From a bacterium BMS3Bbin10 (lineage in GTDB: Bacteria; Pseudomonadota; Alphaproteobacteria; Rhizobiales; Methyloligellaceae): a stretch of 35,068 nucleotides of DNA. The stretch is taken from positions 1-35,068 of the forward strand of contig BDTT01000122.1 in the NCBI GenBank assembly GCA_002897995.1. Reading direction: 5' to 3'. This document shows, piece after piece, positions 25,497-35,004 of this stretch. Under the pieces are notes generated by a model. It worked only from the letters and a program-made list of their open reading frames with translations. It had not been told where the DNA came from and did no database searches. The position numbers were made by a program, and so were the translations under genes. How positions within the stretch are numbered: position 1 is the stretch's first letter; every line of letters starts with the position of its first letter.

Positions 25497-26772
25497 ATTT
25501 CGAAAGCCGCAACTGGGTGAGCTTGATGGCGATGTCCCGGTAGGCGCGGCGCAACTCTTCCTCGTCTTCGGCGCGGAAGAAATAATCTTCCGACGACGCG
25601 CAGTCCGACAGGGCATCCTCGGCGCTCTGCGCCCGCAAATCGAAGGCGACGGTAAAGACGATGACGTCCTCGTCCTTGATGTTGCGGCAAAGCGCGCGCG
25701 TATGGTCATAGGATTCAGCCGTCATGGCGCCCCGGCCGGGAGCACCGGTATAGGCGGTGTTGAACTCACCGTCGGTCATGAGCACGACTGCCTTGATGAG
25801 ATCGGCCTGGCCGTAAGGGTTGGGCCGGCTGGCGCCCGGCCACACGCCGGACCAGCGCGGCGATATGAGGTTCCAGGCCCACTGGATGCCGAGATGCCCG
25901 GCGGTCCAGCCATTGGCGCGGTAGCCGTCAACCATGCGGGTCAGCGCGCGTTTGTCGCTGGTGAGCGGGAGCAGCTCCGCATCCGGGCACCGGCCCCGGT
26001 CATAACGGCGCGCTTCCTCGCGCGTCACAACGTGAAAGAGACTGCCGCCGCCGGGGGCCGTGTCGCGGTTCATATCCGCGCCGCGGCGCTCAACAACGCA
26101 GCCGCCGGGGTTGGGGGCATCGCTCACGGCGCCGGCGAAGGGGCCCACATTGACCTGTTCGGAATAAGGCGCGAGGGCGACGCGCACGCGCTCCGCGCCG
26201 GGCCCCTCCGGTATGATGGTTTCAATCAGATCCTTGGTCGCGTTCTTCAGCGCCCGGAGCTTGCCGTTGCGGTTCATGGAGCCGGTGACGTCCAGCATCA
26301 GGCCAAGCTCGATGTCACTGAGACCGGCGGCCGCCGTCGCCTCGCGGCGAATGGAGAATTCATTGATATTGGCGATCTTGCTGAATGTCGTGGGAACATA
26401 GGCATTGACAGCGACCGTCACCTCATTGGCGGTGCGATCGGTCGTGACTTCCAGCGGATCGAATATCGAATAGGACACCTTGCCCGCGCCACGGGCGTTG
26501 GCGAGAAAGAACTTTTCGGCGACCTCGGTGACTTCGGCGTCGGTCAGATTGCCTTCGGTCATGGCCCGCGCCGCGGCCAGCGCGGCGGCGTCGAGAGCGC
26601 CGGTCACGGTGGTTGTGGCGTTCAGGGTGCGCAGCCCGTCGATGGCCAGGCCCAGGAGCATGATGACCGGCACGAGAAACAGGCCGAAAAGCATGGCGAT
26701 GCTGCCGCTTCTATCCTCGCGGAGACTTCTTCCCCGCCCCGCAACTGTGCAGATGATCGCTGAAAACGCCAT
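25495..26772 (-). CDS. TadG-like pilus-associated protein with von Willebrand A domain
   Basis: 425 residues. A short basic N-terminus is followed by one membrane helix at about 25-46 with the TadE/TadG-type motif RSGSIAMLFGLFL...GLAIDG, then an extracytoplasmic part. The von Willebrand A domain starts near 153 with the metal site DVTGSM at 161-166. Such proteins are anchored by their N-terminus and are linked to Flp pilus assembly or surface adhesion; here no other tad genes are in view, so the role is open. A GGGAGAG ribosome site precedes the ATG. The stop lies next to a dispersed palindrome shared with acs. Confidence 0.85.
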   Translation of the reverse strand: MAFSAIICTVAGRGRSLREDRSGSIAMLFGLFLVPVIMLLGLAIDGLRTLNATTTVTGALDAAALAAARAMTEGNLTDAEVTEVAEKFFLANARGAGKVSYSIFDPLEVTTDRTANEVTVAVNAYVPTTFSKIANINEFSIRREATAAAGLSDIELGLMLDVTGSMNRNGKLRALKNATKDLIETIIPEGPGAERVRVALAPYSEQVNVGPFAGAVSDAPNPGGCVVERRGADMNRDTAPGGGSLFHVVTREEARRYDRGRCPDAELLPLTSDKRALTRMVDGYRANGWTAGHLGIQWAWNLISPRWSGVWPGASRPNPYGQADLIKAVVLMTDGEFNTAYTGAPGRGAMTAESYDHTRALCRNIKDEDVIVFTVAFDLRAQSAEDALSDCASSEDYFFRAEDEEELRRAYRDIAIKLTQLRLSK

Positions 26773-27060
26773 GGAACTGTCTCTCCCTGATACATGTGAG
26801 CTGTCCGTGATCAGGGCGTTGCAAGGGGCGTGCGCGCCGGGGAAGGGAGCGGCGATAGCGCCCCCGCACCTGTCCTTATGATGAACAGGGCGTTAAGACC
26901 GGCGATTTCGATGCCTGTTTTTTGGCGGTTTTGCCGTATTGCGCGCCCTGCCGCGCGAGTTTGTCCGCGGGCGCGTTCAAGTCGCGCCGCGCAGAGTCTG
27001 TGGCGCAAACTGTATCAATGCCGCACAAGGGTGTCCGGCGGCGGGCTCAGAACCGAAAAG
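26773..27060. other. Intergenic region between the tadG-like gene and the broken globin gene
   Basis: A 288-base region with no supported gene. It should contain the leftward promoter of the tadG-like gene. Short GC-rich inverted sequences are present near 26800-26870, but none is convincing as a terminator. Confidence 0.4.
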
Positions 27061-27540
27061 TCAGCCCCGCGCCGTCATGGTCTCGGCAATGGCGGTAAAG
27101 GCGGCGCTCCAGGCGTCCTCGACGTCCGACGACCAGCGAGGCCCGAGGCTCTCTTTCAAGGTTCACAAAAGGGCCTCGCCAACCGCGCCATAATGGATTT
27201 CCGCGATCCCCATCCCGCGGTATTTTGCGCCCAGCAGCTTCAGCGCCGGAGCAATCCGGTCGAACCGGCCCAGCGACGCCACGGCCAGTGAGAGCGCGTT
27301 CAGCAGCTGCCGGCGCTGCTCATCCATGTCGCGGGCAAGCATAAACTTCAAATCCGGGGCAATGGCGGTCAGGCGGCGGAAGAAAAGCTCGGCCACCAGA
27401 TCGGAGGCCGGCCGGATATGGCTGTAGCTCTCCCGCACGAGGCGGATATGTTCAGCCGGAATAACGCCAGGAGGCGGCGCGGCCGGTTCCGCCGCCCGGT
27501 CCGCCGCCTTGTAAGTTTCGCCAAAAGCCGCCTCTGCCAT
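27061..27540 (-). pseudogene. Globin-family protein interrupted by an in-frame TGA
   Basis: The frame encodes a single-domain bacterial globin: AEHIRLVRESYSHIRP at the A-helix, VAELFFRRL, then the F-G region LGAKYRGMGIAEIHYGAVGEALL. A TGA (27163-27165) follows directly. Reading on in the same frame gives TLKESLGPRW...VEDAWSAAFTAIAETM, the normal G-H helices, ending at 27061-27063. Relatives have Trp at the TGA position, so this is a one-base nonsense change. The position of the proximal haem ligand, usually His in this motif, is Tyr (AKY). I start at the ATG at 27540; a GTG at 27567 is in frame. Probably a pseudogene, unless UGA is read through. Confidence 0.75.
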
Positions 27541-27702
27541 GCCGATGGCCCTCGCCCGCTGCCGCACCCGGCCTCAATAGAAATGAGTCACCGAACCGCG
27601 TCAATATGAGCGTGAGTTTTCAACAAGGACCGGCAACCCGGAATAGCGCCGGTGCGCCGAAAAGAATATCCGCAAGGTTTGATATTCGCGCGCGGCGGAC
27701 TC

Positions 27703-27921
27703 TCAAAAGTCGGACGCGATCCCGTCTTTTTCCCAGTCGCCATAGCGTGCCGGATCGGGGCCGCCGCGGCCGCCGGTCTCTTTGCCCGGCGCCGTATCCG
27801 GCCGGGCGCGCGCTTTGCGGCGTTCCTCGGCCTCGGCGAGGGCGCGGGCGGCGGCGGGCGCGAGTTTCCGCCCCTGCCGGGAGGGCCGCGCACTCCTTTG
27901 TTCGGGTTTTTTGGAACTCAT
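27703..27921 (-). CDS. Succinate dehydrogenase assembly factor 4 homologue (DUF1674)
   Basis: A 72-residue basic, Arg/Ala-rich protein ending in GPDPARYGDWEKDGIASDF, the defining C-terminal motif of DUF1674. The mitochondrial member SdhAF4 promotes assembly of flavinylated SdhA into complex II, and alphaproteobacterial homologues are presumed to act likewise. The start at 27921 has AAGGAAC upstream; the frame is open further but that part overlaps the divergent promoter region. It lies upstream of the broken globin gene on the same strand and is divergent from htpX. Confidence 0.88.
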   Translation of the reverse strand: MSSKKPEQRSARPSRQGRKLAPAAARALAEAEERRKARARPDTAPGKETGGRGGPDPARYGDWEKDGIASDF

Positions 27922-28070
27922 GAGAGTATGTTCCTTGCGATCTTGTAATCTTGCGGCGGTCATCTTCCGTTCCCATTTTACAGGAGAATGTGCGAAATGG
28001 TGAACCCTGGCCGTGCCTGCGCCATGCCGCAAGATGCTTTGTCAACAGGTCCTGGTTGTCGAGGAGTTGA
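27922..28070. promoter_or_regulatory. Divergent promoter region between the SdhAF4 gene and htpX
   Basis: A 149-base region with relatively AT-rich patches near 27935-27985. It must contain promoters in both directions; no heat-shock (sigma-32) consensus could be assigned confidently by eye. Confidence 0.4.
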
Positions 28071-29003
28071 ATGAACTATTTTCGTACCGCAATCCTGCTG
28101 GCGGCGATGACCGCGCTGTTTATGGCGGTCGGCGCGGTGATCGGCGGGCAAACGGGCATGGCGATCGCCTTCGTGATAGCGCTTGCCATGAATGCGTTCA
28201 GCTACTGGAACTCGGACAAGATGGTGCTGCGGATGTATGGCGCGCGCGAAGTCGATGAGCGTTCCGCGCCGGGCTATTACGGTATGGTGCGCGCGCTTGC
28301 CGCCAGTGCTCGGCTACCAATGCCGCGCGTCTATATCATGGAGAACGATCAGCCCAATGCGTTCGCCACCGGGCGCAACCCGGACAATGCCGCCGTGGCC
28401 GCGACCACCGGGCTTCTGGGCTCACTCAACGAAGAGGAGGTTGCCGGCGTGATGGCCCATGAACTGGCGCATATCTCGAGCCGCGACACGCTGATCATGA
28501 CCATGACCGCGACCATCGCCGGGGCGATTTCCATGCTGGCGAATTTCGGCATGTTTTTCGGACGCAATCGCGACAGCAACGCCCCCTTCGGGTTTATCGG
28601 CATGATCGTCATCATGTTCCTCGCCCCCGTAGCCGCGGCGCTGGTTCAGATGGCCATAAGCCGGTCGCGCGAATATGAAGCCGACAAGCTGGGCGCGGAA
28701 ATATCCGGGCAGCCCCTGCAACTCGCCTCCGCGCTCAAGAAGATCGCCGGGAAAGCGAAGCTAATCCCCAATATGGCGGCGGAGCGCAACCCCGCGAGCG
28801 CGCATATGTTCATCATCAATCCCCTCTCGGGAGAGCGCATGGACAATCTGTTCTCAACCCATCCCAGCACCGAGAACCGCGTGGCGCGCCTCGTTGCGAT
28901 GGCGCGCGAGCGGGGACGGGCCGCAATTCCCCCGGCGGCGGCCACACCGCGCGGGCGTTCGGGCCCGTGGGGTTCGCGCGGCCGTTCGGGCCCGTGGGGT
29001 TAA
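28071..29003 (+). CDS. htpX: Membrane zinc metalloprotease HtpX
   Basis: A 310-residue M48 protease of the inner membrane that degrades damaged membrane proteins. Two N-terminal membrane helices (about 5-23 and 27-44), the zinc motif HELAH at 130-134, two further hydrophobic segments (about 143-163 and 172-192) and the third-ligand region [12 protein letters not shown] are visible. The C-terminus carries a tandem RGRSGPWG repeat matching a near-duplicated 24-27 base DNA stretch. A GAGG ribosome site lies about 8 bases upstream. rsmB follows 8 bases after the stop. Confidence 0.96.
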   Translation: MNYFRTAILLAAMTALFMAVGAVIGGQTGMAIAFVIALAMNAFSYWNSDKMVLRMYGAREVDERSAPGYYGMVRALAASARLPMPRVYIMENDQPNAFATGRNPDNAAVAATTGLLGSLNEEEVAGVMAHELAHISSRDTLIMTMTATIAGAISMLANFGMFFGRNRDSNAPFGFIGMIVIMFLAPVAAALVQMAISRSREYEADKLGAEISGQPLQLASALKKIAGKAKLIPNMAAERNPASAHMFIINPLSGERMDNLFSTHPSTENRVARLVAMARERGRAAIPPAAATPRGRSGPWGSRGRSGPWG

Positions 29004-29011
29004 GTCACTCC

Positions 29012-30388
29012 GTGAACGCACCCCAGAATGCCCAAAGCAAAAGCGCCCGCCACGCCCGCGACTATGGCGTCGGCCTGCCCGCGCGCCGCGCCGCCGTTCT
29101 CCTGCTGGGCGCGGTGCTGAAAGACCGCCAGCCGCTGGACGACGCGCTGGTGGATTCAAGGGCCGCGCGCGAGATGGTTTCCCTGGCCGCGCGCGACCGG
29201 GCGCTCGCCCGCGCCATTGCCTCGACCACCCTGCGCCGCAAGGGCCAGCTCGATGCGGTCCTCGATCATTTCCTCGGCAAGAAGCTCCCGCGAAGCTCCG
29301 GTCCGTTGCGCGAAATACTGCTCGTCGCGGCCTGCCAGCTGCTGTTTCTCGACACGCCCCATCACGCGGCCATCGATCTGGCCGTGCGCCAGGCAAAACA
29401 GGACCGAAAGGCCCGGCATTTCGACAAGCTGGCGAATGCGGTGCTGCGGCGCGTGGCGAGCCAGGGCCCGGCGCTGATCGCCGCGCAGGACGCCGGCGCA
29501 TTGAACACGCCCCCCTGGTTATGGAAGCGCTGGAGGAAGGCCTATGGCGAAGACGTCGCCCGGCGTATTGCCGATGCGCATCTGAGCGAGGCGGCGCTCG
29601 ATCTCACGCTCAAGGGAGATCCTGAAAAGTGGGCCGGGCGGCTCGGAGGCACTGTGCTGGACACCGGCAGCCTGCGTCTTGCGTCGAAGGGGCGGATTGA
29701 AAAACTCGACGGCTATGACGAAGGGGAATGGTGGGTGCAGGACGCCGCCGCCGCGCTGCCCGCGCGGCTGCTCGGGTGTGTCGCGGGCCAGCGCGTGGCC
29801 GATCTGTGCGCCGCGCCGGGGGGCAAGACCGCCCAGCTTGTCCACGCGGGCGGCGATGTGACCGCGGTCGATGCATCTCCCCGGCGGCTGGAGCGGCTGA
29901 AAGAGAATCTGAAGCGGCTCGGGCTTACGGCAAGGGTAATCGCTGCGGACGCCGCGGCGTGGCGCCCCGATACCCGCTTCGACGCGGTGCTTCTGGATGC
30001 GCCCTGTACCGGAACCGGCACGCTCCGCCGCCATCCGGACATCGCCCATCTCAAGGGACCGAAGGATCTTGCGGAGCTGACCGCGCTGCAAACGCGGCTC
30101 CTGCGCCACGCGGTATCACTGGTTCGCCCCGGCGGCCGGCTGGTCTATTGCACCTGCTCGCTGGAGCGCGAGGAAGGCGAGGACCAGATCGCGGCGCTGC
30201 TCGGCGAAAATCCCGGCATTCGCCCCGATCCGATTCGTTCACGCGAAATTTCCGGACATGACAGCTGGCTGAACGACGATGGCGCCCTGCGGACCCTGCC
30301 ATTCGATTTCAATGCCGGGGTTGCGAAAATGGCCGGTATCGACGGATTCTTCGCCGCCCGGCTCATTATCCATGATGGCGGGAAATGA
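29012..30388 (+). CDS. rsmB: 16S rRNA cytosine-967 C5-methyltransferase
   Basis: 458 residues. An N-terminal NusB-like RNA-binding helical domain (about 15-150) is followed by a SAM-dependent methyltransferase domain with motif I CAAPGGKT at 266-273, motif IV DAPCTGTG (Cys332) and motif VI TCS with the nucleophile Cys382. I place the start at the GTG at 29012, 8 bases after the htpX stop; an upstream in-frame GTG at 28967 lies inside htpX. Neither has a good ribosome site, so translation may depend on coupling with htpX. Confidence 0.92.
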   Translation: MNAPQNAQSKSARHARDYGVGLPARRAAVLLLGAVLKDRQPLDDALVDSRAAREMVSLAARDRALARAIASTTLRRKGQLDAVLDHFLGKKLPRSSGPLREILLVAACQLLFLDTPHHAAIDLAVRQAKQDRKARHFDKLANAVLRRVASQGPALIAAQDAGALNTPPWLWKRWRKAYGEDVARRIADAHLSEAALDLTLKGDPEKWAGRLGGTVLDTGSLRLASKGRIEKLDGYDEGEWWVQDAAAALPARLLGCVAGQRVADLCAAPGGKTAQLVHAGGDVTAVDASPRRLERLKENLKRLGLTARVIAADAAAWRPDTRFDAVLLDAPCTGTGTLRRHPDIAHLKGPKDLAELTALQTRLLRHAVSLVRPGGRLVYCTCSLEREEGEDQIAALLGENPGIRPDPIRSREISGHDSWLNDDGALRTLPFDFNAGVAKMAGIDGFFAARLIIHDGGK

Positions 30389-30510
30389 ACATAGAATGGC
30401 TGCGCCCTTGATCCCGGGGCGCGGCCACTCAAGAATGAAGCGGCAACCCGGTATAGAATTGTGTTTCCTGATTTCCCGGCGGACCGGCAAGATACGGTTT
30501 ATGGCAGCGT

Positions 30511-32277
30511 ATGATCGTTGATACCTTTTCAAATCGCGTGCGCCTGACCACAACGGCGGCAGGGCGCGCGGGCCGTGTCGCCTGGCGGGGATTGCTGCGC
30601 TCCCGGTTGCTGCGATGGCGGTACCGCGGGGCGCCGATCGACCGGCTGTATCTGACGCCCCAGGATCTGCGCACCAGCGACCCGAGTTTCGCCAGCGAAA
30701 TCTATCATGGGCATTTCGGGCTGGCCGGCGTGGTCGCCCTGCTCGGCGCCAACTCTCCGTTTGCCGTCCCGCCGCCGAGCGCCGCATGGATGCGCGAACT
30801 TCACGGCTTCGGCTGGTTGCGCCATCTTCATGCCGCCCATGACGAGATTTCCAGCGAACAGGCCCGCGCGCTGGTGGGCGACTGGATAACCCTTCACGGT
30901 GAAATGCGCGGGCTGCCCTGGGATCCGGAAATTACCGCGCGGCGCATCATTTCCTGGCTGTCCCACGCCACCGTTCTCATGGAAGGCGCCGATGAGGACT
31001 TCTACGACGCCCTGATGCGCAGCTTCGCGCTTCAGCTCCGTTATCTGAGATCCGCTTACCGGGACGCCCCCGATGGCCTTGCCCGGCTGACCGGTCTGAT
31101 CGCGCTTGCGTTCGCCGGACTGTGCGCCGATGAGCATCAGCCCTCGTCCTTCGCCCGCCCGAAGCATCTGGCCGAAGAGCTGAAGCGGCAGATACTGGCC
31201 GATGGCGGCCATATCAGCCGCAATCCCGCGGTGCTGATTGAACTGCTGCACGATCTGCTGCCCCTGCGGCAGTGCTTTATCGCCCGCGACCAGATACCGC
31301 CTCCCGAGTTGCTGACCGCCATAGACCGCATGATGCCGATGCTGCGTTTCTTCCGGCTGGGCGACCAGGGTTTCGCCCGTTTCAACGGCATGGGGCCAAC
31401 GCCGATGGAATCTCTCGCCGCGCTGATGGTCCATGACGACGTGCAGGGCGCGCCCGTGTCGCATGCGGAGAAATCCGGATATTGCCGGCTTGTGTCCGCA
31501 GCAACGGTGATACTCGCCGATACCGGCCGGGCGCCACCCATCGGATTGAGCGCGGATGCGCATGCGGGATGCCTGTCATTCGAGATGAGCACCGGGCGGC
31601 ATCTCCTGATCGTCAATTGCGGCGTACCCGTGCGCGACGAGCCGGAATGGCGCGCGGTCTCGCGCGCCACCGCCGCCCACTCGACGCTGACCGTGAGCGA
31701 CACCTCGTCCTCGCAACTGGTCGGCCCCGGCTCACCCGCCACGACCGGTCACAAACCCTGGCTCTCCGGACCGGTCAACGTGCAGGCCAGAATGAACGTC
31801 CGGAACGCTCCCGCGGAGTTGCGGGCCTCGCATGACGGCTATGACCAGAGCTACGGCATCACTCATGTCCGCTCCTTGCGCCTGTCGGACGACGGCACGC
31901 TGCTTGAGGGAATCGACCAGCTGATCGCACCCCATGGACTGAAAGGAGCCGCCCGCGACAATAACGGGAAATTCGCGCTCCGGTTCCATCTTCACCCCTC
32001 CGCGCGCGTGGAAGCGTCCAGGGACGGCCAGAGCGCCCTCATCGTCCTGCGGGACAATGAAGAGTGGTGGTTCACAACCGGACAGGGGCAGCTGGAGATT
32101 GAGGAAAGCGTCTTTCTGGCGGACATCAAGGGACCGCGCCGCACATCGCAGATCGTCGTTTATGGCGCAATGGGCGGCGCAACCGACACAAGCGTGCGGT
32201 GGAGTTTGGAGCGCATCGATGCCGGGGAACCGCAGGGCGCCGAGAAAGATGCCGAACCCGAGGCTGACGCCGAATAG
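30511..32277 (+). CDS. Heparinase II/III-family protein
   Basis: A 588-residue protein of the uncharacterised heparinase superfamily that is conserved between rsmB and purH in alphaproteobacteria. The first half is helical, resembling the alpha/alpha toroid of polysaccharide lyases; the second half from about 330 is beta-rich, with segments such as CLSFEMSTGRHLLIVNCGVP and SYGITHVRSLRLSDDGTLLEG typical of the heparinase II/III C-terminal domain. No signal peptide is apparent, which is odd for a lyase acting on external polysaccharide. The Asp/Glu-rich tail is probably disordered. The true substrate is unknown. Confidence 0.82.
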   Translation: MIVDTFSNRVRLTTTAAGRAGRVAWRGLLRSRLLRWRYRGAPIDRLYLTPQDLRTSDPSFASEIYHGHFGLAGVVALLGANSPFAVPPPSAAWMRELHGFGWLRHLHAAHDEISSEQARALVGDWITLHGEMRGLPWDPEITARRIISWLSHATVLMEGADEDFYDALMRSFALQLRYLRSAYRDAPDGLARLTGLIALAFAGLCADEHQPSSFARPKHLAEELKRQILADGGHISRNPAVLIELLHDLLPLRQCFIARDQIPPPELLTAIDRMMPMLRFFRLGDQGFARFNGMGPTPMESLAALMVHDDVQGAPVSHAEKSGYCRLVSAATVILADTGRAPPIGLSADAHAGCLSFEMSTGRHLLIVNCGVPVRDEPEWRAVSRATAAHSTLTVSDTSSSQLVGPGSPATTGHKPWLSGPVNVQARMNVRNAPAELRASHDGYDQSYGITHVRSLRLSDDGTLLEGIDQLIAPHGLKGAARDNNGKFALRFHLHPSARVEASRDGQSALIVLRDNEEWWFTTGQGQLEIEESVFLADIKGPRRTSQIVVYGAMGGATDTSVRWSLERIDAGEPQGAEKDAEPEADAE

Positions 32278-32391
32278 CCGCTTGGCCGGCAATACGGCGC
32301 GCGATGCGCATTTGCCCTGTTCCTTGCGCGCGCCAATCATGTTAACCGGGCGGTCTTTCTCATCATGCGGGCTTGAAGGCACGAGGGCTGA

Positions 32392-33984
32392 ATGACCGGA
32401 AAAACTTCGAAAATCGAACGGGCGCTGATTTCGGTGTCCGACAAAAGCGGGGTCGCGGACCTTGCGCGCGCGCTTGCCGGTCAGGGCGTCGAGCTGATCT
32501 CCACCGGCGGCACGGCCGAACTCCTGCGCAAGGAGGGGCTGGAGGTCAGGGACGTCTCCGACATCACCGGATTTCCCGAGATGATGGACGGGCGGCTCAA
32601 GACGCTTCATCCGAAGATACATGGCGGACTGCTGGCCATCCGCGGCAATGAAGACCATGCCCGCGCGCAAGAAGAACACGCTATTCGTAATATCGATCTG
32701 CTGGTGGTCAATCTCTATCCCTTTGCGCAAACCGTGGCCTCGGGCGCGGACTTCGAGACCTGTATCGAGAATATCGACATTGGCGGCCCGGCCATGATCC
32801 GCGCCGCGGCCAAGAACCATGCGAGCGTCGCGGTCGTGGTCGACCCCGGTGACTATGAAAAACTTCTCGGCGACATGGCCCAGCACGGCGGCGCGACCTG
32901 CCGGAAATTCCGCCGTAAACTGGCGGCCAAGGCCTATGCCCGCACAGCCGCTTACGATGCCGCCATCGCCACCTGGTTTGCCGGGCGGATGGACCAGCAG
33001 ACCCCGGACACCCGCGTCTTCGCCGGGCGTCTGTCCCAGACCTTGCGCTATGGCGAGAACCCGCACCAGTGGGCCGCCTTCTACACAAGCGGCGAGGCGC
33101 GCCCCGGCGTCGCCACCGCGCGCCAGGTTCAGGGCAAGGAGCTGAGCTACAACAATCTGAACGACACCGACGCCGCCTATGAACTGGTCGGCGAATTCGA
33201 CCCGCGCGACGGGGCCGCCGCCGCCATCATCAAGCACGCCAATCCCTGCGGCGTGGCGACCGCGCCGTCGCTGGCGGAAGCCTATGCCCTGGCGCTGCGA
33301 TGCGACCCCACAAGCGCATTCGGCGGGATCGTCGCCCTCAACGGCACGCTCGACGCCGCCTGCGCCGAGGCCATTTCGCAAATCTTCACCGAAGTTGTCA
33401 TCGCTCCGTACGCCGATGAGGACGCCCTGGCGCTGCTGGCAAAGAAGAAAAACCTGCGGGTGCTTCTGGCCGGCGGATTGCCGGACGCCGGCGCCGAGGG
33501 CGTCACGCTGAAAATGCTGTCAGGCGGCTTTCTGCTGCAGGCGCGCGACAATGGACGTGCCGGCGCACTGGAGCTCAAAACGGTGACCAAACGCGCGCCG
33601 AGCGATCAGGAGCTTGCCGATCTGAAATTCGCCTTCACGGTCGCCAAGCATGTGAAGTCGAACGCCATCGTCTACGCGAAAGACGGCGCCAGCGCCGGCA
33701 TCGGCGCGGGGCAGATGAGCCGCATCGATTCCGCCCGCATCGCCGCCTGGAAGGCCGGGGACGCCGCCAAGGAAGCGGGCCTGAGCGAACCTCTGACGCG
33801 GGGAAGCGTCGTCGCGTCAGACGCCTTCTTCCCCTTCGCCGACGGGCTGATGGCGGCAGTCGAAGCGGGGGCCACGGCGGTGATTCAGCCCGGAGGCTCC
33901 ATGCGCGACGATGAGGTGATCGCGGCGGCGGATAAGGCCGGCATCGCCATGGTGTTTACGGGCATGCGGCATTTCCGGCATTAG
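32392..33984 (+). CDS. purH: Bifunctional AICAR formyltransferase / IMP cyclohydrolase
   Basis: A 530-residue cytosolic enzyme catalysing the last two steps of IMP synthesis. The N-terminal cyclohydrolase domain shows ISTGGTA at 36-42 and [10 protein letters not shown] at 70-79; the C-terminal transformylase domain has the catalytic Lys281-His282 pair in KHANPCG, and ends with the typical [11 protein letters not shown]. The ATG has GAGGG about 5 bases upstream. An IS element is inserted about 60 bases beyond the stop. Confidence 0.97.
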   Translation: MTGKTSKIERALISVSDKSGVADLARALAGQGVELISTGGTAELLRKEGLEVRDVSDITGFPEMMDGRLKTLHPKIHGGLLAIRGNEDHARAQEEHAIRNIDLLVVNLYPFAQTVASGADFETCIENIDIGGPAMIRAAAKNHASVAVVVDPGDYEKLLGDMAQHGGATCRKFRRKLAAKAYARTAAYDAAIATWFAGRMDQQTPDTRVFAGRLSQTLRYGENPHQWAAFYTSGEARPGVATARQVQGKELSYNNLNDTDAAYELVGEFDPRDGAAAAIIKHANPCGVATAPSLAEAYALALRCDPTSAFGGIVALNGTLDAACAEAISQIFTEVVIAPYADEDALALLAKKKNLRVLLAGGLPDAGAEGVTLKMLSGGFLLQARDNGRAGALELKTVTKRAPSDQELADLKFAFTVAKHVKSNAIVYAKDGASAGIGAGQMSRIDSARIAAWKAGDAAKEAGLSEPLTRGSVVASDAFFPFADGLMAAVEAGATAVIQPGGSMRDDEVIAAADKAGIAMVFTGMRHFRH

Positions 33985-34002
33985 GGATGATCGGGTCAAT
34001 TC

Positions 34003-34028
34003 GCCGCCATTCGGGTATGGCAGGCGGC
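34003..34028 (+). terminator. Possible transcript-end hairpin after purH
   Basis: GCCGCC (34003-34008) pairs with GGCGGC (34023-34028) over a 14-base loop, 18 bases after the purH stop. No T-run follows, so this is a weak terminator call. Confidence 0.35.
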
Positions 34029-34046
34029 AAGCCGCAGGATGCGTTA

Positions 34047-34942
34047 GAGACCGTTTGAAAAGGGTTTGCAAATCAGCTTCGATGTGATTCAAGCTCGGTA
34101 TGTGGAACCGAGCGACGAGAGGCCGTATGGCCGAGATCGAGAGGAAGACGAAGCGTTACCCGACCGATCTGACTGATGAGGAGTGGGAGAAGGTCGAACC
34201 CTTTCTGCCGTGCGCGGCGCGCACGGGGCGAAAGCGTTTGGTCGATCTTCGAGAAGTGTTGAACGCCATTCGCTATGTGGCCCGGACAGGCTGCGGGTGG
34301 CGGATGCTGCCGAAGGATTTTCCGCCCTGGCAGACGGTTTACTGGTGGTTCCGCCGGTTTGTCCGGCTTTTGCTGTTTCGCACCATTCATGATGTGGCGC
34401 TGATGCTTGATCGGGCGCGCGCCGGGCGCGAGGCGAGCCCGTCAGCGGGCATTCTCGACAGCCAGTCGGTCAAGGCTCCGGCGGCTAAAAACCGTGGTTT
34501 TGACGGGGGCAAGAAGATTGTCGGCCGCAAACGGCATATCGCGGTCGATACCGATGGACGCCTTCTCATGATCAATCTGACGACTGCCGATATCTCGGAC
34601 TCCGCGGGAGCGCAAATGATCCTCGATGCGATCCGCGAGCGCTGGCCTTGGCTCAAGCATCTGTTTGCCGACGGCGCTTATGATCGGAGCACGCTCATGG
34701 ACAAGGCCGCCTTCCTCGACTTCGTCATCGAGATCGTTCGCCGTATCGAAGGCCAGGAGGGTTTCGAGGTCCTGCCCAGGCGATGGGTTGTGGAGCGCAC
34801 CTTTGGCTGGATGATGCGATGGCGCCGTCTCGTGCGCGACTACGAAACCCGCATCGATGTCTCCGAAGCCATGATCCACGTCGCCATGGGAAGCCTGCTG
34901 CTCAGGAGAATTGCCCACTAAATGGAGTTTCCAAACGGACTC
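34047..34942 (+). mobile_element. IS5-family insertion sequence, complete
   Basis: An 896-bp element with imperfect terminal inverted repeats: the left end reads GAGACCGTTTGAAAA (34047-34061) and the right end, reversed, GAGTCCGTTTGGAAA (34928-34942), 13 of 15 identical. TA flanks both ends (34045-34046 and 34943-34944), consistent with a 2-bp target duplication as in some IS5 subgroups. It carries a single intact transposase gene and sits between purH and dispersed palindromes. Confidence 0.88.
34127..34921 (+). CDS. IS5-family DDE transposase
   Basis: A 264-residue transposase. The N-terminal domain (YPTDLTDEEWEKVEPFLP) is typical of IS5/IS427-type elements. The DDE triad is Asp111 in GILDSQSVK, Asp182 in FADGAYD and Glu223 in VVERTFGW, with the Arg/Lys residues expected after the glutamate. 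I start at the ATG at 34127, which has GAGAGG upstream; an in-frame ATG at 34100 is also possible. The frame is intact over the full length, so the element may still be mobile. Confidence 0.93.
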   Translation: MAEIERKTKRYPTDLTDEEWEKVEPFLPCAARTGRKRLVDLREVLNAIRYVARTGCGWRMLPKDFPPWQTVYWWFRRFVRLLLFRTIHDVALMLDRARAGREASPSAGILDSQSVKAPAAKNRGFDGGKKIVGRKRHIAVDTDGRLLMINLTTADISDSAGAQMILDAIRERWPWLKHLFADGAYDRSTLMDKAAFLDFVIEIVRRIEGQEGFEVLPRRWVVERTFGWMMRWRRLVRDYETRIDVSEAMIHVAMGSLLLRRIAH

Positions 34943-34945
34943 TAA

Positions 34946-34988
34946 GTGCTTCGGGAAAAGCGGGAACCGGTTTTCCGATAAGAAGCAC
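34946..34988. repeat. Dispersed alphaproteobacterial palindrome
   Basis: Outer arms GTGCTTC (34946-34952) and GAAGCAC (34982-34988) enclose inner GGAAAA/TTTTCC arms around GGGAACCGG. This CGGGAACCGGTTTTCC-type palindrome is widespread between genes in Rhizobiales and related groups. It begins three bases beyond the IS end. Confidence 0.7.
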
Positions 34989-35004
34989 GTTAGATCAAAG
35001 AACC

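Noticed and set aside
25486-26763. A 425-codon plus-strand frame opposite the tadG-like gene
   Set aside because: The minus-strand product has a membrane anchor and a von Willebrand metal site; the plus frame has no recognisable features.
27163-27165. UGA recoding as tryptophan or selenocysteine in the globin gene
   Set aside because: Other genes in the window use TGA as a normal stop, the expected residue is Trp rather than Cys, and no selenocysteine-type hairpin was evident. A nonsense mutation is simpler.
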